A stretch of 48,344 nt of DNA from Deltaproteobacteria bacterium (lineage in GTDB: Bacteria; Myxococcota_A; Polyangia; Polyangiales; Houyiibacteriaceae). Location: assembly GCA_004283055.1 (NCBI GenBank), contig SHLP01000013.1, forward strand, positions 1-48,344. The letters are read 5' to 3'. Positions 39,902 to 48,284 of this stretch are shown in pieces. Each line of letters starts with the position of its first letter. Position 1 is the stretch's first letter. The translations under genes and the position numbers were made by a program. The notes beneath the pieces were generated by a model. It had not been told where the DNA came from. It ran no database searches and saw nothing but the letters and a program-made list of their open reading frames with translations.

Positions 39902-41883
39902 TTGGCCGGCGATCCGGGTTCGACGTCGTCGTCGACGCCGATCACCGACAGACCGCTTGCGTCGCTTGCTGCGAGCACCATTCCCTGCGACTCCAGGCCC
40001 ATCAGCTTTCGGGGTTTGAGGTTCGCGACGATGACGACCCGCCGGCCAATCAGGTCTTCGGGCCGGTAGTGTTCGGCGATGCCGGCCAGAATTTGGCGCG
40101 GCTCCGCCTCGCCGGCGTCGACGACGAGCCGGATGAGCTTCTTGCTCTTCGCTACCTTTTCCGCTTCTTTCACCAGGGCCACCCGAAGGTCGACCTTCAT
40201 GAAGTCGTCAAACTCGATGAGGTCGTCGTCGGCTTGTTCGGTCTGTGTCATCGCTGCTGCCTTTTTCTCATCTGCTTTGGGAGCCTCGACGCCAAGGCGT
40301 TCCAAGATCGAGCGCTCCTGCGCCGCGTCGAATCTCGGGAACAGTGGCGTGGCGCCCTGCGTCCGTGTGCCAGGCCTGAGCCCGCCCCACGCACTCGGCC
40401 AAAGGTCGACCTGCTCGGTGGGTAGAAGCGGAGCCATCCCGAGCTGGGCACGCAGCTCGTTGCACTTCTCGGGCATCACCGGGAAGAGCATGATCGAGAG
40501 CCATCGCAGCGTTTCGAGCACGGTGTAACAAACCTGCTCGAGTCGGGTTTTGTCGTCCTGCTTGGCAAGTTGCCATGGTTCGGTCGAGTCGACGTACTTG
40601 TTCGCGGCTGAAACGAGGTCCCAAATCGTGTCGAGCGCGCGGTGAAACGCGAGCGCCTCGAAATACTCGGCCGCTTTGCGGGAAGCCTCCTCGGCCTTGT
40701 CGATCAGTCGTCGATCGGCCGAATCGAGGTCCTTCAGGTCGACTTCGGGCACCCGACCGTCGAGGTGCTTCCTCAGGATGCTAGCGACGATTCGGTTCAT
40801 CAGATTGCCGAGGCCATTGGCGAGCTCGCCGTTGTAGCGGTTGAGCAAGTTCTGGTGGCTGAAGTCGCCGTCCTGCCCAAAGCCGACCTCACGCATGAAG
40901 TAATAGCGCAACACGTCTGCGCCCACCGCTTCGACCAGCGGACCGGGCGGAAGGAAGTTGCCCAGAGACTTGGACATTTTTTCGCCGTTGACCGTGAGCC
41001 ATCCGTGCGCCCAAATCTGGGTCGGAAGCCGGATGCCGGCGCTCATCAAGAACGCGGGCCAGTACACGGTGTGGAAGCGAAGAATATCTTTGCCGACGAT
41101 GTGGATGATCGCTTCGGACGATTGCCAGAACTCGTCGTAGAGCGGAGCCACACCCTCTTCGGCGGGGCCGCCGAGCGCACTGACGTAGTTCATCAGTGCG
41201 TCAAGCCAGACGTAGACGACGTGCTCCGAGTCATCCGGAACGGGAACGCCCCAACGGAAGCTAGTGCGAGAGATCGACAAGTCGCGGAGCCCCTCCTTCA
41301 CGAAGGACTTGACCTCGTTGAAGCGCGCTTCGGGCCGCACGAACTCGGGGTTTGCCTCGTAGTAGTCGAGCAGAGGCTGAGTGTACTTGCTCAAGCGAAA
41401 GAAGTAGCTGCGCTCCTTGATGCGCTCCACCGGCTTTCGGTGAATCGGGCACAGATTTCCTTCGAGGAGCTCTTTCTCGGTCTTGAAGGACTCGCAGCCG
41501 ACGCAATACCAATCCTCGTAGTCGTCGAGGTAGATATCCCCGCGCGCGGCCATCCGCTTCCAGAGCGCCTGGACATTCTCCCGGTGCTGCGGGGAAGTCG
41601 TTCGGATGAAACCGTCGTGGGCGCAGCCGAGCTCTTCCCATGCAAGCCGAAACGGCGCTGCCATTCGGTCGACGAAGTCCCGCGGCGCGAGCCCTTCTTC
41701 TTGGGCGCGCCGCTCGATCTTGAGACCGTGCTCGTCCAAGCCTGTCAGGAAATAGGTCGGCTTTCCACGCAGGCGCTGGTACTTCGACACCACGTCCGCG
41801 GCGACGGTGGAATACGCGTGCCCGATGTGGGGCCGATCGTTGACGTAGTAGATCGGCGTGGTGACGTAAAAGGGACGAGCCAT
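39898..41883 (-). CDS. metG: Methionyl-tRNA synthetase with C-terminal tRNA-binding domain
   Basis: Class I synthetase charging tRNA-Met. With the ATG at 41883 it has 661 residues. HIGH is at 19-22 and KMSKS at 302-306. One zinc knuckle of the CxxC/CxxH type is present (Cys127, Cys130, Cys145, His148). An EMAP-II/Trbp111-like tRNA-binding domain forms the last ~115 residues (FMKVDLRVALVKEAEKV), joined by an Ala/Glu linker. A TTG seven codons upstream is in frame but less likely. Its stop overlaps the HEAT gene start. It lies 39 bases downstream of holB. Confidence 0.96.
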   Translation of the reverse strand: MARPFYVTTPIYYVNDRPHIGHAYSTVAADVVSKYQRLRGKPTYFLTGLDEHGLKIERRAQEEGLAPRDFVDRMAAPFRLAWEELGCAHDGFIRTTSPQHRENVQALWKRMAARGDIYLDDYEDWYCVGCESFKTEKELLEGNLCPIHRKPVERIKERSYFFRLSKYTQPLLDYYEANPEFVRPEARFNEVKSFVKEGLRDLSISRTSFRWGVPVPDDSEHVVYVWLDALMNYVSALGGPAEEGVAPLYDEFWQSSEAIIHIVGKDILRFHTVYWPAFLMSAGIRLPTQIWAHGWLTVNGEKMSKSLGNFLPPGPLVEAVGADVLRYYFMREVGFGQDGDFSHQNLLNRYNGELANGLGNLMNRIVASILRKHLDGRVPEVDLKDLDSADRRLIDKAEEASRKAAEYFEALAFHRALDTIWDLVSAANKYVDSTEPWQLAKQDDKTRLEQVCYTVLETLRWLSIMLFPVMPEKCNELRAQLGMAPLLPTEQVDLWPSAWGGLRPGTRTQGATPLFPRFDAAQERSILERLGVEAPKADEKKAAAMTQTEQADDDLIEFDDFMKVDLRVALVKEAEKVAKSKKLIRLVVDAGEAEPRQILAGIAEHYRPEDLIGRRVVIVANLKPRKLMGLESQGMVLAASDASGLSVIGVDDDVEPGSPAK

Positions 41884-41922
41884 TTCGCGCCCGAGACTAG
41901 CCAATATCGGCCGAGACGCCAG

Positions 41923-42906
41923 CTAGCGCAGATCTCGAAGACCAAAGAGCAAGGAGTCGAGCGTAACCTGCTTGTTGGCGTTCTTCTGCATGGATCGCAC
42001 GCATTGGTGAATCAGAGAGACACGTGCGGCCGCAGAGCTCGCCGAAACCGAGGACGCTCGATCCAGCAATGCCTCGCCGCGGTCGGAGAACCCCAACCAT
42101 TGGGCGGGAAGGCCGAGCGAGCTCGCTGCGAGATCACGATAGAAGCTTTGAAGGGTGAGCAATGCGAGCTCGAGGTCGTCCCGACGCGCCAACTGCTCGG
42201 CAAGCTCGACCAGAGCGCCGGGGCCCGCGCCGCAAATTGCACGGTCGATCGAGAATACGAGCTCGCTCAGCGCCCCGACCGCGCCGTCGCTTGCCAGTGC
42301 CAATGCGACGTCGGCACGGCCTCCGCTCAGCGCGATGGCTGGGGCGATGCAACCTTCGCTCGCTCCTTCGGCGCGGAGGATGTCCCGAAGCACCGCCTGC
42401 GGCAGGCGTCCGAATCGAACCCGCTGGCAGCGCGAACGAATCGTCGAAAGCAGTGAGTCCGGACGTTCGGACGTTAGAATGAAATGTACATTGGGACGGG
42501 GCTCTTCGAGCGTCTTGAGCAAGGCGTTGGCAGCCTCTGGCTGAAACACCGGAAATGATACGTCCGCCTCCGGGAAGATGAAGAAGGTCGCTGTGGCCTC
42601 GAAAGGAGCGAACTGGGCGAGCGGGAGAATCTCGCTGCGAAGAACCTCGACCTGGATGTTCCGCTTGCCTTCATCTCGCGGACGGAAGACGCGCACGTCT
42701 GGATGAGCCCCGAGCTCGATTCGCTCGACCACATGGGGATCGCCCGATGCGACGATATCTGTGGCGAGTGCAAGGGCGGCGAGCTCTTTGCCTACGCCGC
42801 TCGGCCCGTCGAATAGATAGGCCGAAGCCAAGCGGCCTCGTTCACGCGCCCGATTGAGCGCGTCAACGGCAGCGTTCTGCGCTCGGACGGCGTCGAGCGC
42901 ACTCAC
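41923..42906 (-). CDS. holB: DNA polymerase III delta' subunit
   Basis: Clamp-loader component of 327 residues. The AAA+ domain begins with GPSGVGKE (34-41), a P-loop whose Ser/Thr after the Lys is replaced by Glu. ALLKTLEEP and the SRC motif (IRSRCQ) follow, both standard. The four-Cys zinc module usual in delta' and DnaX proteins is absent: the region after the P-loop has no Cys. ATP hydrolysis is therefore doubtful, which suits delta'. The start overlaps the tetR stop (ATGA), so the two are co-translated. The C-terminal ~150 residues form the helical collar domain. Confidence 0.88.
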   Translation of the reverse strand: MSALDAVRAQNAAVDALNRARERGRLASAYLFDGPSGVGKELAALALATDIVASGDPHVVERIELGAHPDVRVFRPRDEGKRNIQVEVLRSEILPLAQFAPFEATATFFIFPEADVSFPVFQPEAANALLKTLEEPRPNVHFILTSERPDSLLSTIRSRCQRVRFGRLPQAVLRDILRAEGASEGCIAPAIALSGGRADVALALASDGAVGALSELVFSIDRAICGAGPGALVELAEQLARRDDLELALLTLQSFYRDLAASSLGLPAQWLGFSDRGEALLDRASSVSASSAAARVSLIHQCVRSMQKNANKQVTLDSLLFGLRDLR

Positions 42907-43508
42907 TTCCCCGACCCTCCGGTGAAGATCGAAATCGCGATCGTTTGGACCGCGTCGACGACTTCATCCGGTGAAAGAGCATCGGGGTCGACGAACGCTT
43001 GCATCACCAGGCCATCGAGCAGCCCGATTACGATTCGCGGCAGGATGTCGGGCGAGATTCGAGGCTCGAGCCCGAGCGACATCAGGTTTTGTTCGAGATA
43101 GGCGCGGATTTGCTGGGCGCCGAGCTCGTAGAACTCCGCCAGCTTTGGACGAAGGCTTTCATCGGACAGGCTGAGCGCGAGCAGGTCGGCGACGACCAGG
43201 GCTTCGTCGCTGCGTTCGGCGCGGGTGGCCCAGAGCTCTTCCAGGGATTTCCGAAGCGCTGCGAAGGGATTGTCCGAAGGCGACCAGGCCTGCATCGTGC
43301 GCGCCTGAACCGCGTTGCAGGCCGTCTCGAGCACCGTGTGAATGAGTGCCTCTTTGGTCGGGTAGTGGTAGTGCAGCGCGCCTTTGCTCATGCCCGCTTC
43401 TTTGGCGATGTCGAGCAGGCTGGTTTTGGCATAGCCCTGGCGCGCAAGAACCCGGATCGCCGCGTCGACGATTTGCTGAGAGCTGACTGCGCTCTTCGCG
43501 TAGACCAT
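42903..43508 (-). CDS. TetR-family transcriptional regulator
   Basis: A 201-residue repressor with an N-terminal helix-turn-helix (~10-55; the recognition part is AGMSKGALHYHYPTKEAL) and a ligand-binding helical C-terminal domain. It starts at ATG 43508, but no clear Shine-Dalgarno stands before it. The best one (AGGAG, 43531-43535) serves an out-of-frame ATG at 43520-43522. Two 10-bp direct repeats lie over the start codon and could be its operator. It is divergent from mazG and upstream of holB with a 4-base overlap. The ligand is unknown. Confidence 0.87.
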   Translation of the reverse strand: MVYAKSAVSSQQIVDAAIRVLARQGYAKTSLLDIAKEAGMSKGALHYHYPTKEALIHTVLETACNAVQARTMQAWSPSDNPFAALRKSLEELWATRAERSDEALVVADLLALSLSDESLRPKLAEFYELGAQQIRAYLEQNLMSLGLEPRISPDILPRIVIGLLDGLVMQAFVDPDALSPDEVVDAVQTIAISIFTGGSGK

Positions 43509-43527
43509 GACGCAGCGACCATGACGC
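43504..43527 (-). repeat. 10-bp direct repeats across the tetR start codon
   Basis: ACCATGACGC occurs at 43504-43513 and again at 43518-43527 on the plus strand, 14 bases start to start. It covers the tetR ATG and lies in the divergent tetR/mazG region, a plausible autoregulatory operator, although the half-sites are direct, not inverted. Confidence 0.4.
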
Positions 43528-43547
43528 CTGCTCCTGGGGCCCGTCAA

Positions 43548-43565
43548 CCGCTTGTGCTAAAGCGG
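43548..43565. promoter_or_regulatory. Inverted repeat before mazG
   Basis: CCGCTT, loop GTGCTA, and AAGCGG make an exact 6-bp inverted repeat that ends 4 bases before the mazG GTG. It could be a TetR operator half-site pair or an mRNA hairpin that covers the mazG ribosome-binding site. Confidence 0.35.
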
Positions 43566-43569
43566 CACG

Positions 43570-44355
43570 GTGAATGCACAAGGCCAGTCGTTACCGCGTC
43601 TCGTAGAGCTGATGCGAACCCTCCTCGGCCCCGAGGGCTGCCCCTGGGATCGTGAGCAGACGCTCGAATCGCTTCGGCAATACGTGATCGAGGAGGCCCA
43701 TGAAGTCGTCGATGCAATCGATCACGGCACCCCTGAAATGCTCCGCGAGGAGCTCGGGGACCTCCTGCTGCAAGTCGTCTTTCAGGCCGCGCTTACCGAT
43801 CGGAACGGTTGGTTCGACATCGACGGCGTCGTCGATGCGATCTGCGAAAAGCTCGTCCGGAGGCACCCCTGGGTGTTCGGAGACGAGCAGGTCGACGATG
43901 CGAGCGGCGCCATCCACAGCTGGGAAGCGATCAAAGCCAAGGAGAAGAAAGACCGCGGTGCCCTGAGCGGCGTGCCGGTTGCGTTGCCGGGGCTCCTCCG
44001 CGCGGTCCGCATCGGGGAGAAGGCGAGCTCTGTGGGCTATGATTGGCCGGACGCTGGCGGCCCCCGCGCGAAGATTGCCGAGGAGCTCGAAGAGCTCGAC
44101 GAAGCGGCCGAGAGCGGGGATATGGCGGCCCTCGAGCACGAGCTCGGCGACCTCCTGTTCGCCCTCGCGACGTACGGTCGCAAGCAGGGCTTGGATCCGG
44201 AAGCCGCCATTCGCGCTTCGCTCAATCGCTTCTCTTCACGTTTCAGGCACTGTGAGCTCGCGGCCCAGGCCGATGGCAAGAGCCTTCGAGACTACGACGA
44301 GCCCGAGCTAGACGAGATGTGGGAGCGCGCAAAGGCCGTGGAGCGCGAAGCCTGA
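43570..44355 (+). CDS. mazG: Nucleoside triphosphate pyrophosphohydrolase MazG
   Basis: House-cleaning enzyme hydrolysing NTPs and dNTPs to monophosphates and pyrophosphate. It has 261 residues and two MazG halves. The first has GCPWDREQT and the Mg-binding EEAHE...EELGDLL (45-70 region). The second has EELEELDEA...HELGDLLFAL near 180-205. GTG start. Divergent from tetR, convergent with epmA. The 42-base gap to epmA holds no clear terminator. Confidence 0.94.
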   Translation: MNAQGQSLPRLVELMRTLLGPEGCPWDREQTLESLRQYVIEEAHEVVDAIDHGTPEMLREELGDLLLQVVFQAALTDRNGWFDIDGVVDAICEKLVRRHPWVFGDEQVDDASGAIHSWEAIKAKEKKDRGALSGVPVALPGLLRAVRIGEKASSVGYDWPDAGGPRAKIAEELEELDEAAESGDMAALEHELGDLLFALATYGRKQGLDPEAAIRASLNRFSSRFRHCELAAQADGKSLRDYDEPELDEMWERAKAVEREA

Positions 44356-44397
44356 GCCACGAGGAGCGCACGAGGCACGCGCGATTGGAATCGGCCG

Positions 44398-45312
44398 CTA
44401 GAGCCGCTCTTCGGGAAACGGCATGACCGCCTGAATCGAAGGTGCGCCGATCAGCAGCATCAGCAAACGGTCCACCCCAAGAGCGTTGCCACCGCTTGGT
44501 GGCATGCCGCGTTCGAGGTCCTCCATGAACCTCTCGTCGATCGGATAGACAGGGACTCCGGCGGCGTCGCGCTCCGCCTGATCGCGCTCGAATCGTCGAC
44601 GTTGTTCGGTAGCATCGGTGAGCTCGCCGAAGCCATTGCAGAGCTCGACGCCGCGAAAGAATGCTTCGAAGCGGTCGGCCATGCCGTTGCCTTTGAGCTG
44701 CGCAAGAGATGCCATCGACGCCGGCCAATCGGTCACGATGACCGGCCGCTCGTCGCCAAGACGAGGTTGCACCTCCTCGGCCCAAACACGAAAGAAGCGC
44801 TCATCGTCGTCGCTCAGCGAGTCGAGCGTCAGGTGCGCATGGAGCTGCAGCGCCTCGTCGACCGTGATCCGCTGCCAAGGCGGCTGAACCTCCGGTGCAG
44901 GTTGATGGAGTGCGCTGGTGACGAATGCGACTAGCTCCTCGGTGTCCCCGATCACCTCCTCGGACGTCGCGTTCGCGCGATACCACTCCAGCATGGTGAA
45001 CTCGCGCTCGTGATGACGGCCTCGCTCCTCGCCGCGGTAGCTTCGACAGAGCTGAAAGATCCGCTTCGCGCCAGCGCTCAAGAGTCGTTTCATCTGGTAT
45101 TCGGGGCTCGTCGCGAGCCAGCCGACCGGTTCGCCTGCGGTGCTTCGCACCTCGAATGCCGACAGGTGCAGGTCGAGGCCCGGGGAGGGCACGATCGCCG
45201 GCGTCTCGACTTCGATGAAGTCGCGACCGATGAAGAAGCGTCGAATCGCCGCGAGCAGAGTGGCTCGGAGCTCCAGAACCTGAAGCACTGCGGCATCCGC
45301 GGGTTCGCGCAC
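44398..45312 (-). CDS. epmA: Elongation factor P beta-lysine ligase (EpmA/PoxA)
   Basis: Truncated class II lysyl-tRNA synthetase homologue that attaches (R)-beta-lysine to a conserved Lys of EF-P. It has 304 residues, with only the synthetase catalytic core and no anticodon-binding domain, as in EpmA. Motif 2 reads FQLCRSYRGEERGRHHEREFTMLEWY, and motif 3 is GNALGVDRLLML. GTG start, 7 bases after the efp stop. EpmB, the lysine 2,3-aminomutase that makes beta-lysine, is not in the window. So the modification pathway needs a gene elsewhere, or the enzyme uses another substrate. Confidence 0.93.
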   Translation of the reverse strand: MREPADAAVLQVLELRATLLAAIRRFFIGRDFIEVETPAIVPSPGLDLHLSAFEVRSTAGEPVGWLATSPEYQMKRLLSAGAKRIFQLCRSYRGEERGRHHEREFTMLEWYRANATSEEVIGDTEELVAFVTSALHQPAPEVQPPWQRITVDEALQLHAHLTLDSLSDDDERFFRVWAEEVQPRLGDERPVIVTDWPASMASLAQLKGNGMADRFEAFFRGVELCNGFGELTDATEQRRRFERDQAERDAAGVPVYPIDERFMEDLERGMPPSGGNALGVDRLLMLLIGAPSIQAVMPFPEERL

Positions 45313-45319
45313 TCGGCGC

Positions 45320-45883
45320 TCAGCCTTTGACGCGTTCTACGTAGGAGCCGGTTCGCGTGTCGACTTTGAGCCGGTCGCCGGTGTTGACGAAAAGCGGCAC
45401 ATTGACCTGCAGGCCCGTTTCGAGCGTTGCAGGCTTCGTGGTGTTGCTGCTCGTGTCGCCCTTGAATCCGGGCTCGGTTTCGGTGACTAGGAGCTCGACG
45501 AAAGTCGGTGGCGTCACCCCGATGGGGCGACCCTCGAAGAGCATCACGTCGACTTCGGTGCCATCGAGAAGGTAGTGCACATTTTCGCCGAGCTGCTCGT
45601 TGCTCAGAGAAAGCTGCTCGTAGCTCCGCGTGTCCATGAAGATCCGTGCGTCGCCCTCTGGGTACAAATACTGCATAGTGCGTTCTTCGGTGTCGGCCTT
45701 GTCGAGCTTTTCGCCGCTCTTGAACGTTCGGTCGATCACCGCGCCCGTCATCATGTTCTTGATGCGGGTCCGAATGAAGGCCTGTCCCTTGCCCGGCTTC
45801 ACGAACTGGTGGTCCACCACGGCGAACGGCACGCCGTCGAGGAGCATTTTGAAGCCTTTTTTGATGTCTGAGGTATCTGCCAT
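45320..45883 (-). CDS. efp: Elongation factor P
   Basis: EF-P rescues ribosomes stalled on polyproline runs; several genes here encode such runs (for example the Hsp70 linker). It has 187 residues, with three beta-barrel domains. The modified lysine is Lys32 in FVKPGKGQAF. Domains II/III contain YLYPEGD, VELLVTETEPG and the ending VDTRTGSYVERVKG. The frame is open for 115 codons upstream, but the ATG at 45883 gives the standard start MADTSDIKKG. It lies 4 bases after a lipoprotein gene and 7 before epmA, its modifier. Confidence 0.96.
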   Translation of the reverse strand: MADTSDIKKGFKMLLDGVPFAVVDHQFVKPGKGQAFIRTRIKNMMTGAVIDRTFKSGEKLDKADTEERTMQYLYPEGDARIFMDTRSYEQLSLSNEQLGENVHYLLDGTEVDVMLFEGRPIGVTPPTFVELLVTETEPGFKGDTSSNTTKPATLETGLQVNVPLFVNTGDRLKVDTRTGSYVERVKG

Positions 45884-45887
45884 GAGT

Positions 45888-46295
45888 CTAGTTCTCGCGT
45901 ATCTGCTGAGAGGCGACGACGAGGTCGCTCGGTTGATTGGGACTGTCGCCGTTCTCGGCGGTGATTTGAAGCTCGAACTCGCGCAGGCTCGTCGGAATGG
46001 ATGCACGGCCGGTCTGAGATTCGGCATCGTATTCGAGAGCCCGCTGTCGCACGGGAAGGCCGCCCGGAGCGCTGAACCAAATGACGTAGTGAGTGAGCCC
46101 GAGCTCGACTCTCTCGGGTGGGACGAGGTGGTCGAGGAGGACCGTGACAAGAATCTGCTTCTTGTCGATTTTCTCGATGTCGATCTCGCCGTGCGCGGCG
46201 GGCACATAGGCACTGCCGACGAGCGCATAGTCGGCTAGCGCATTGCAGCTTGCGATCAGTGAAAACGCGATCAAGCAGATCAGACGAAGCCCCAC
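45888..46295 (-). CDS. Small predicted lipoprotein, first gene of efp operon
   Basis: A 135-residue protein I cannot assign. The GTG at 46295 is chosen because GGAGG (46301-46305) lies 5 bases upstream. It gives a type II signal peptide with a perfect lipobox I-A-S-C (lipidated Cys17). The mature domain looks like an immunoglobulin-like beta sandwich (DYALVGSAYVPAAHGEIDIEKI, LLDHLVPPERV, HYVIWF), followed by a disordered end. A promoter lies directly upstream. Linkage to efp and epmA is by operon only and implies no shared function. Confidence 0.75.
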   Translation of the reverse strand: MGLRLICLIAFSLIASCNALADYALVGSAYVPAAHGEIDIEKIDKKQILVTVLLDHLVPPERVELGLTHYVIWFSAPGGLPVRQRALEYDAESQTGRASIPTSLREFELQITAENGDSPNQPSDLVVASQQIREN

Positions 46296-46300
46296 GGAAA

Positions 46301-46305
46301 CCTCC
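46301..46305 (-). promoter_or_regulatory. Shine-Dalgarno deciding the lipoprotein start
   Basis: GGAGG on the minus strand, 5 bases before GTG 46295. It excludes upstream in-frame starts, whose extra residues would bury the signal peptide. Confidence 0.7.
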
Positions 46306-46314
46306 ACGGCTCGG

Positions 46315-46343
46315 CTTTTAGGCGGCCCGTCTGGCCCCGTCAA
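46315..46343 (-). promoter_or_regulatory. Sigma70-type promoter for lipoprotein-efp-epmA
   Basis: On the minus strand, TTGACG (46338-46343) and TAAAAG (46315-46320) have the ideal 17-base spacer, 20 bases before the lipoprotein GTG. One mismatch at -35, two at -10. It gives a leader of about a dozen bases that contains the Shine-Dalgarno. Confidence 0.55.
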
Positions 46344-46389
46344 GCGCCTGCCCTTGCCTCCCGCGCGGGTCAGCGGTACTCCCGGTTCC

Positions 46390-47301
46390 ATGCGAGATGT
46401 CGACGACGAGGTGCGTCAGATCAAAAAGGAGATCGTCGAAAGCCGCGGTCTGATCATCAAGACCAACAACCTGGTCAATGCCCTAGGCGCGGACATCAAA
46501 TCGATCGCAAAGCGGCAGGCGGGCTACGAGAGGCGGCTCAACTGGAATAGCGGCGTTGCGATTGCGGTGATCGGCGTTCTTTCGTTCGTAGGCCTGAAGC
46601 TTTACTTCGATGCGCAGACAGGGGCGATGCAATCGGACAAGCTCGCAGCGGAAACCGCGGCCGAGGAGCTTCGAAACGACCTAGGAGACGAAGTCCGCCG
46701 CGCATCGGATCGCGGAACAGCGGCCGCAAAGGCCGCCAGGTACTACGAGCTGATTCGGGCGCGGAAACGCGCGGACGTCGTTCGAGACTACCCGGCCATG
46801 TCCAAGGAGGCCCTGTCGCCAGCCGAGGCTGCAGTGTTCCGAGACTTCGAGCAGCAGTTCCGGCAAGACCTCTCGCTCGAGGCGTATCAAAAGGGGCTCG
46901 CCCTCGCCGACGCGAAAAAGCACGGCGAAGCTATCAAGCGATTCGAAGAGGCGCTCGAACGACACCCGAACGGCTCGCACATACCTGCCGTCAAGCAGAG
47001 CTTGGCACTATCGTTGCGGAGCGAGAAGCGTTCAGCGGAGGCGCTCGTGTATGCGCAGCAGGTCGCGGACCAGACCACCGACCTCGCTCTGCAACCAGAT
47101 GGATTGTGGCTCGTGGCGCGCTGCGCGCGGGACATCGGTGACCTGGACACCGCGCGTGATTCGCTCAAGCTGCTCATCAAGAAGTGGCCGAGGTCTGCAC
47201 TTTCACGCGATGCCAGGCCGATGCTTCGCGACGTGACGCGAGAGGCGTATCTCGGAAAGAAGGCAGCGGCAGCGGCGAAGGCGTCCGACATCGCGCCCTG
47301 A
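46390..47301 (+). CDS. Bitopic TPR-like coiled-coil protein
   Basis: A 303-residue protein from the ATG at 46390; earlier in-frame starts lie within the divergent lipoprotein gene and are rejected. The N-terminal helix (DDEVRQIKKEIVESRGLIIKT) looks like a cytosolic coiled coil, followed by one membrane segment (~55-74: VAIAVIGVLSFVGLKLYF). The rest is helical and extracytoplasmic, with TPR-like units (AYQKGLALADAKKHGEAIKRF; ALSLRSEKRSAEALVYAQQV; WLVARCARDIGDLDTARDSL). The C-terminus is Ala/Lys-rich. It resembles YbgF/CpoB-type envelope scaffolds in shape only. Confidence 0.75.
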   Translation: MRDVDDEVRQIKKEIVESRGLIIKTNNLVNALGADIKSIAKRQAGYERRLNWNSGVAIAVIGVLSFVGLKLYFDAQTGAMQSDKLAAETAAEELRNDLGDEVRRASDRGTAAAKAARYYELIRARKRADVVRDYPAMSKEALSPAEAAVFRDFEQQFRQDLSLEAYQKGLALADAKKHGEAIKRFEEALERHPNGSHIPAVKQSLALSLRSEKRSAEALVYAQQVADQTTDLALQPDGLWLVARCARDIGDLDTARDSLKLLIKKWPRSALSRDARPMLRDVTREAYLGKKAAAAAKASDIAP

Positions 47302-47363
47302 GCGGCGCCCAAAGCAGCGTCCCGTGTCGACGCGGCAGTCGAGCTGTGCCACGTTGAGAATCG

Positions 47364-48284
47364 ATGGCACGGCCGAGGGTTGCATTCGTGGGTTCAGGCG
47401 GCGCTGCGAAAGGGGTGGCTCACGTCGGCGTGCTTCGGGCCATGCAGGAGCTCGGCATCGAGGCGGACATCTGCGTCGGCGCGTCAGCCGGAGCGATCGC
47501 GGGCGCGTTTTACGCCGAGGGCTACACGCCCGAGCAAATGATCGACTGGTTTCGCCCGTTTTGGCGGCGGGGGCTCGAGGGCCCGCCGCTGAAAGCCCGC
47601 TATTTCCTCGGCTTGCCCAATCAGGAGCAGCGACGGAGCCTCGGCTACCTCGCGAGCGGGCTGTTTTCCATCGACCGCTTCGAGGCCTTCGTCGCGGAGC
47701 AGCTGCCGAATAACGACTTTCGGAAGCTCGAAAAGCACCTCCTGGTGACGGCTGCCGACGTCGACGGCCGCGGTCGAATCGTCTTCGGTCGCGGATATCG
47801 CGACGATATCACGATCAGCAAAGCGGTGGCTGCCTCGAGCTGTGTGCCCGGGCTTTTTCGACCGTACCGTATCGGCGAACGCTTCTACATCGACGGGGAG
47901 GTGGTGCGCACACTCAGCATCGACCTGGCCGTCGAGGCCGGTGCCGACGTGGTGATCATCTCCAACGTCTACCGTCCACATGTCGGTCGATTAGGCAGCC
48001 CGTCTCTCGTGCATCAGGGCGGCCCTGCGGTGGTTCGTCAGTCGCTGAACATCATCCTCAACGAAAAAGAGAAGCGCGGCATCGATCTCATTCACAAGAT
48101 GTACCCACAAATCCAGGTCTTGGTCGTCTCCCCCGACCTAGGGCGCCTGCCCTTCACGTCGCGCATCCACGCACGAACGATGCTCCGCCGCGGCTACCGA
48201 GACGCGCTGCGCACTCTCGCGAAGGCAAAGCGCCGCGGCGTATTCGACGTAGCGCCGAATGTGCGCAGCATCGGCGAGGCGTAG
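47364..48284 (+). CDS. Patatin-like phospholipase
   Basis: RssA/NTE-type patatin of 306 residues. The glycine-rich oxyanion loop is GSGGAAKG (10-17). The nucleophile elbow is GASAG with Ser41, and the dyad Asp is Asp177 in YIDGEV. There is no signal peptide, so it acts in the cytosol or at the inner membrane, or is exported by another route. The likely reaction is lysophospholipid or acyl-ester hydrolysis. The ATG at 47364 lies 62 bases after the TPR-like gene. The remaining 60 bases of the window after its stop contain nothing I recognise. Confidence 0.9.
   Translation: MARPRVAFVGSGGAAKGVAHVGVLRAMQELGIEADICVGASAGAIAGAFYAEGYTPEQMIDWFRPFWRRGLEGPPLKARYFLGLPNQEQRRSLGYLASGLFSIDRFEAFVAEQLPNNDFRKLEKHLLVTAADVDGRGRIVFGRGYRDDITISKAVAASSCVPGLFRPYRIGERFYIDGEVVRTLSIDLAVEAGADVVIISNVYRPHVGRLGSPSLVHQGGPAVVRQSLNIILNEKEKRGIDLIHKMYPQIQVLVVSPDLGRLPFTSRIHARTMLRRGYRDALRTLAKAKRRGVFDVAPNVRSIGEA

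Noticed and set aside
40642-42456. A 604-codon open frame on the plus strand across metG and holB
   Set aside because: It is antisense to two clear genes and has no recognisable motif; long antisense frames are expected at this GC content.
43391-43522. A 43-codon frame starting at the ATG with the best Shine-Dalgarno in front of tetR
   Set aside because: It lies out of frame inside the clear TetR domain and shows no conserved feature; kept only as a note on tetR translation.
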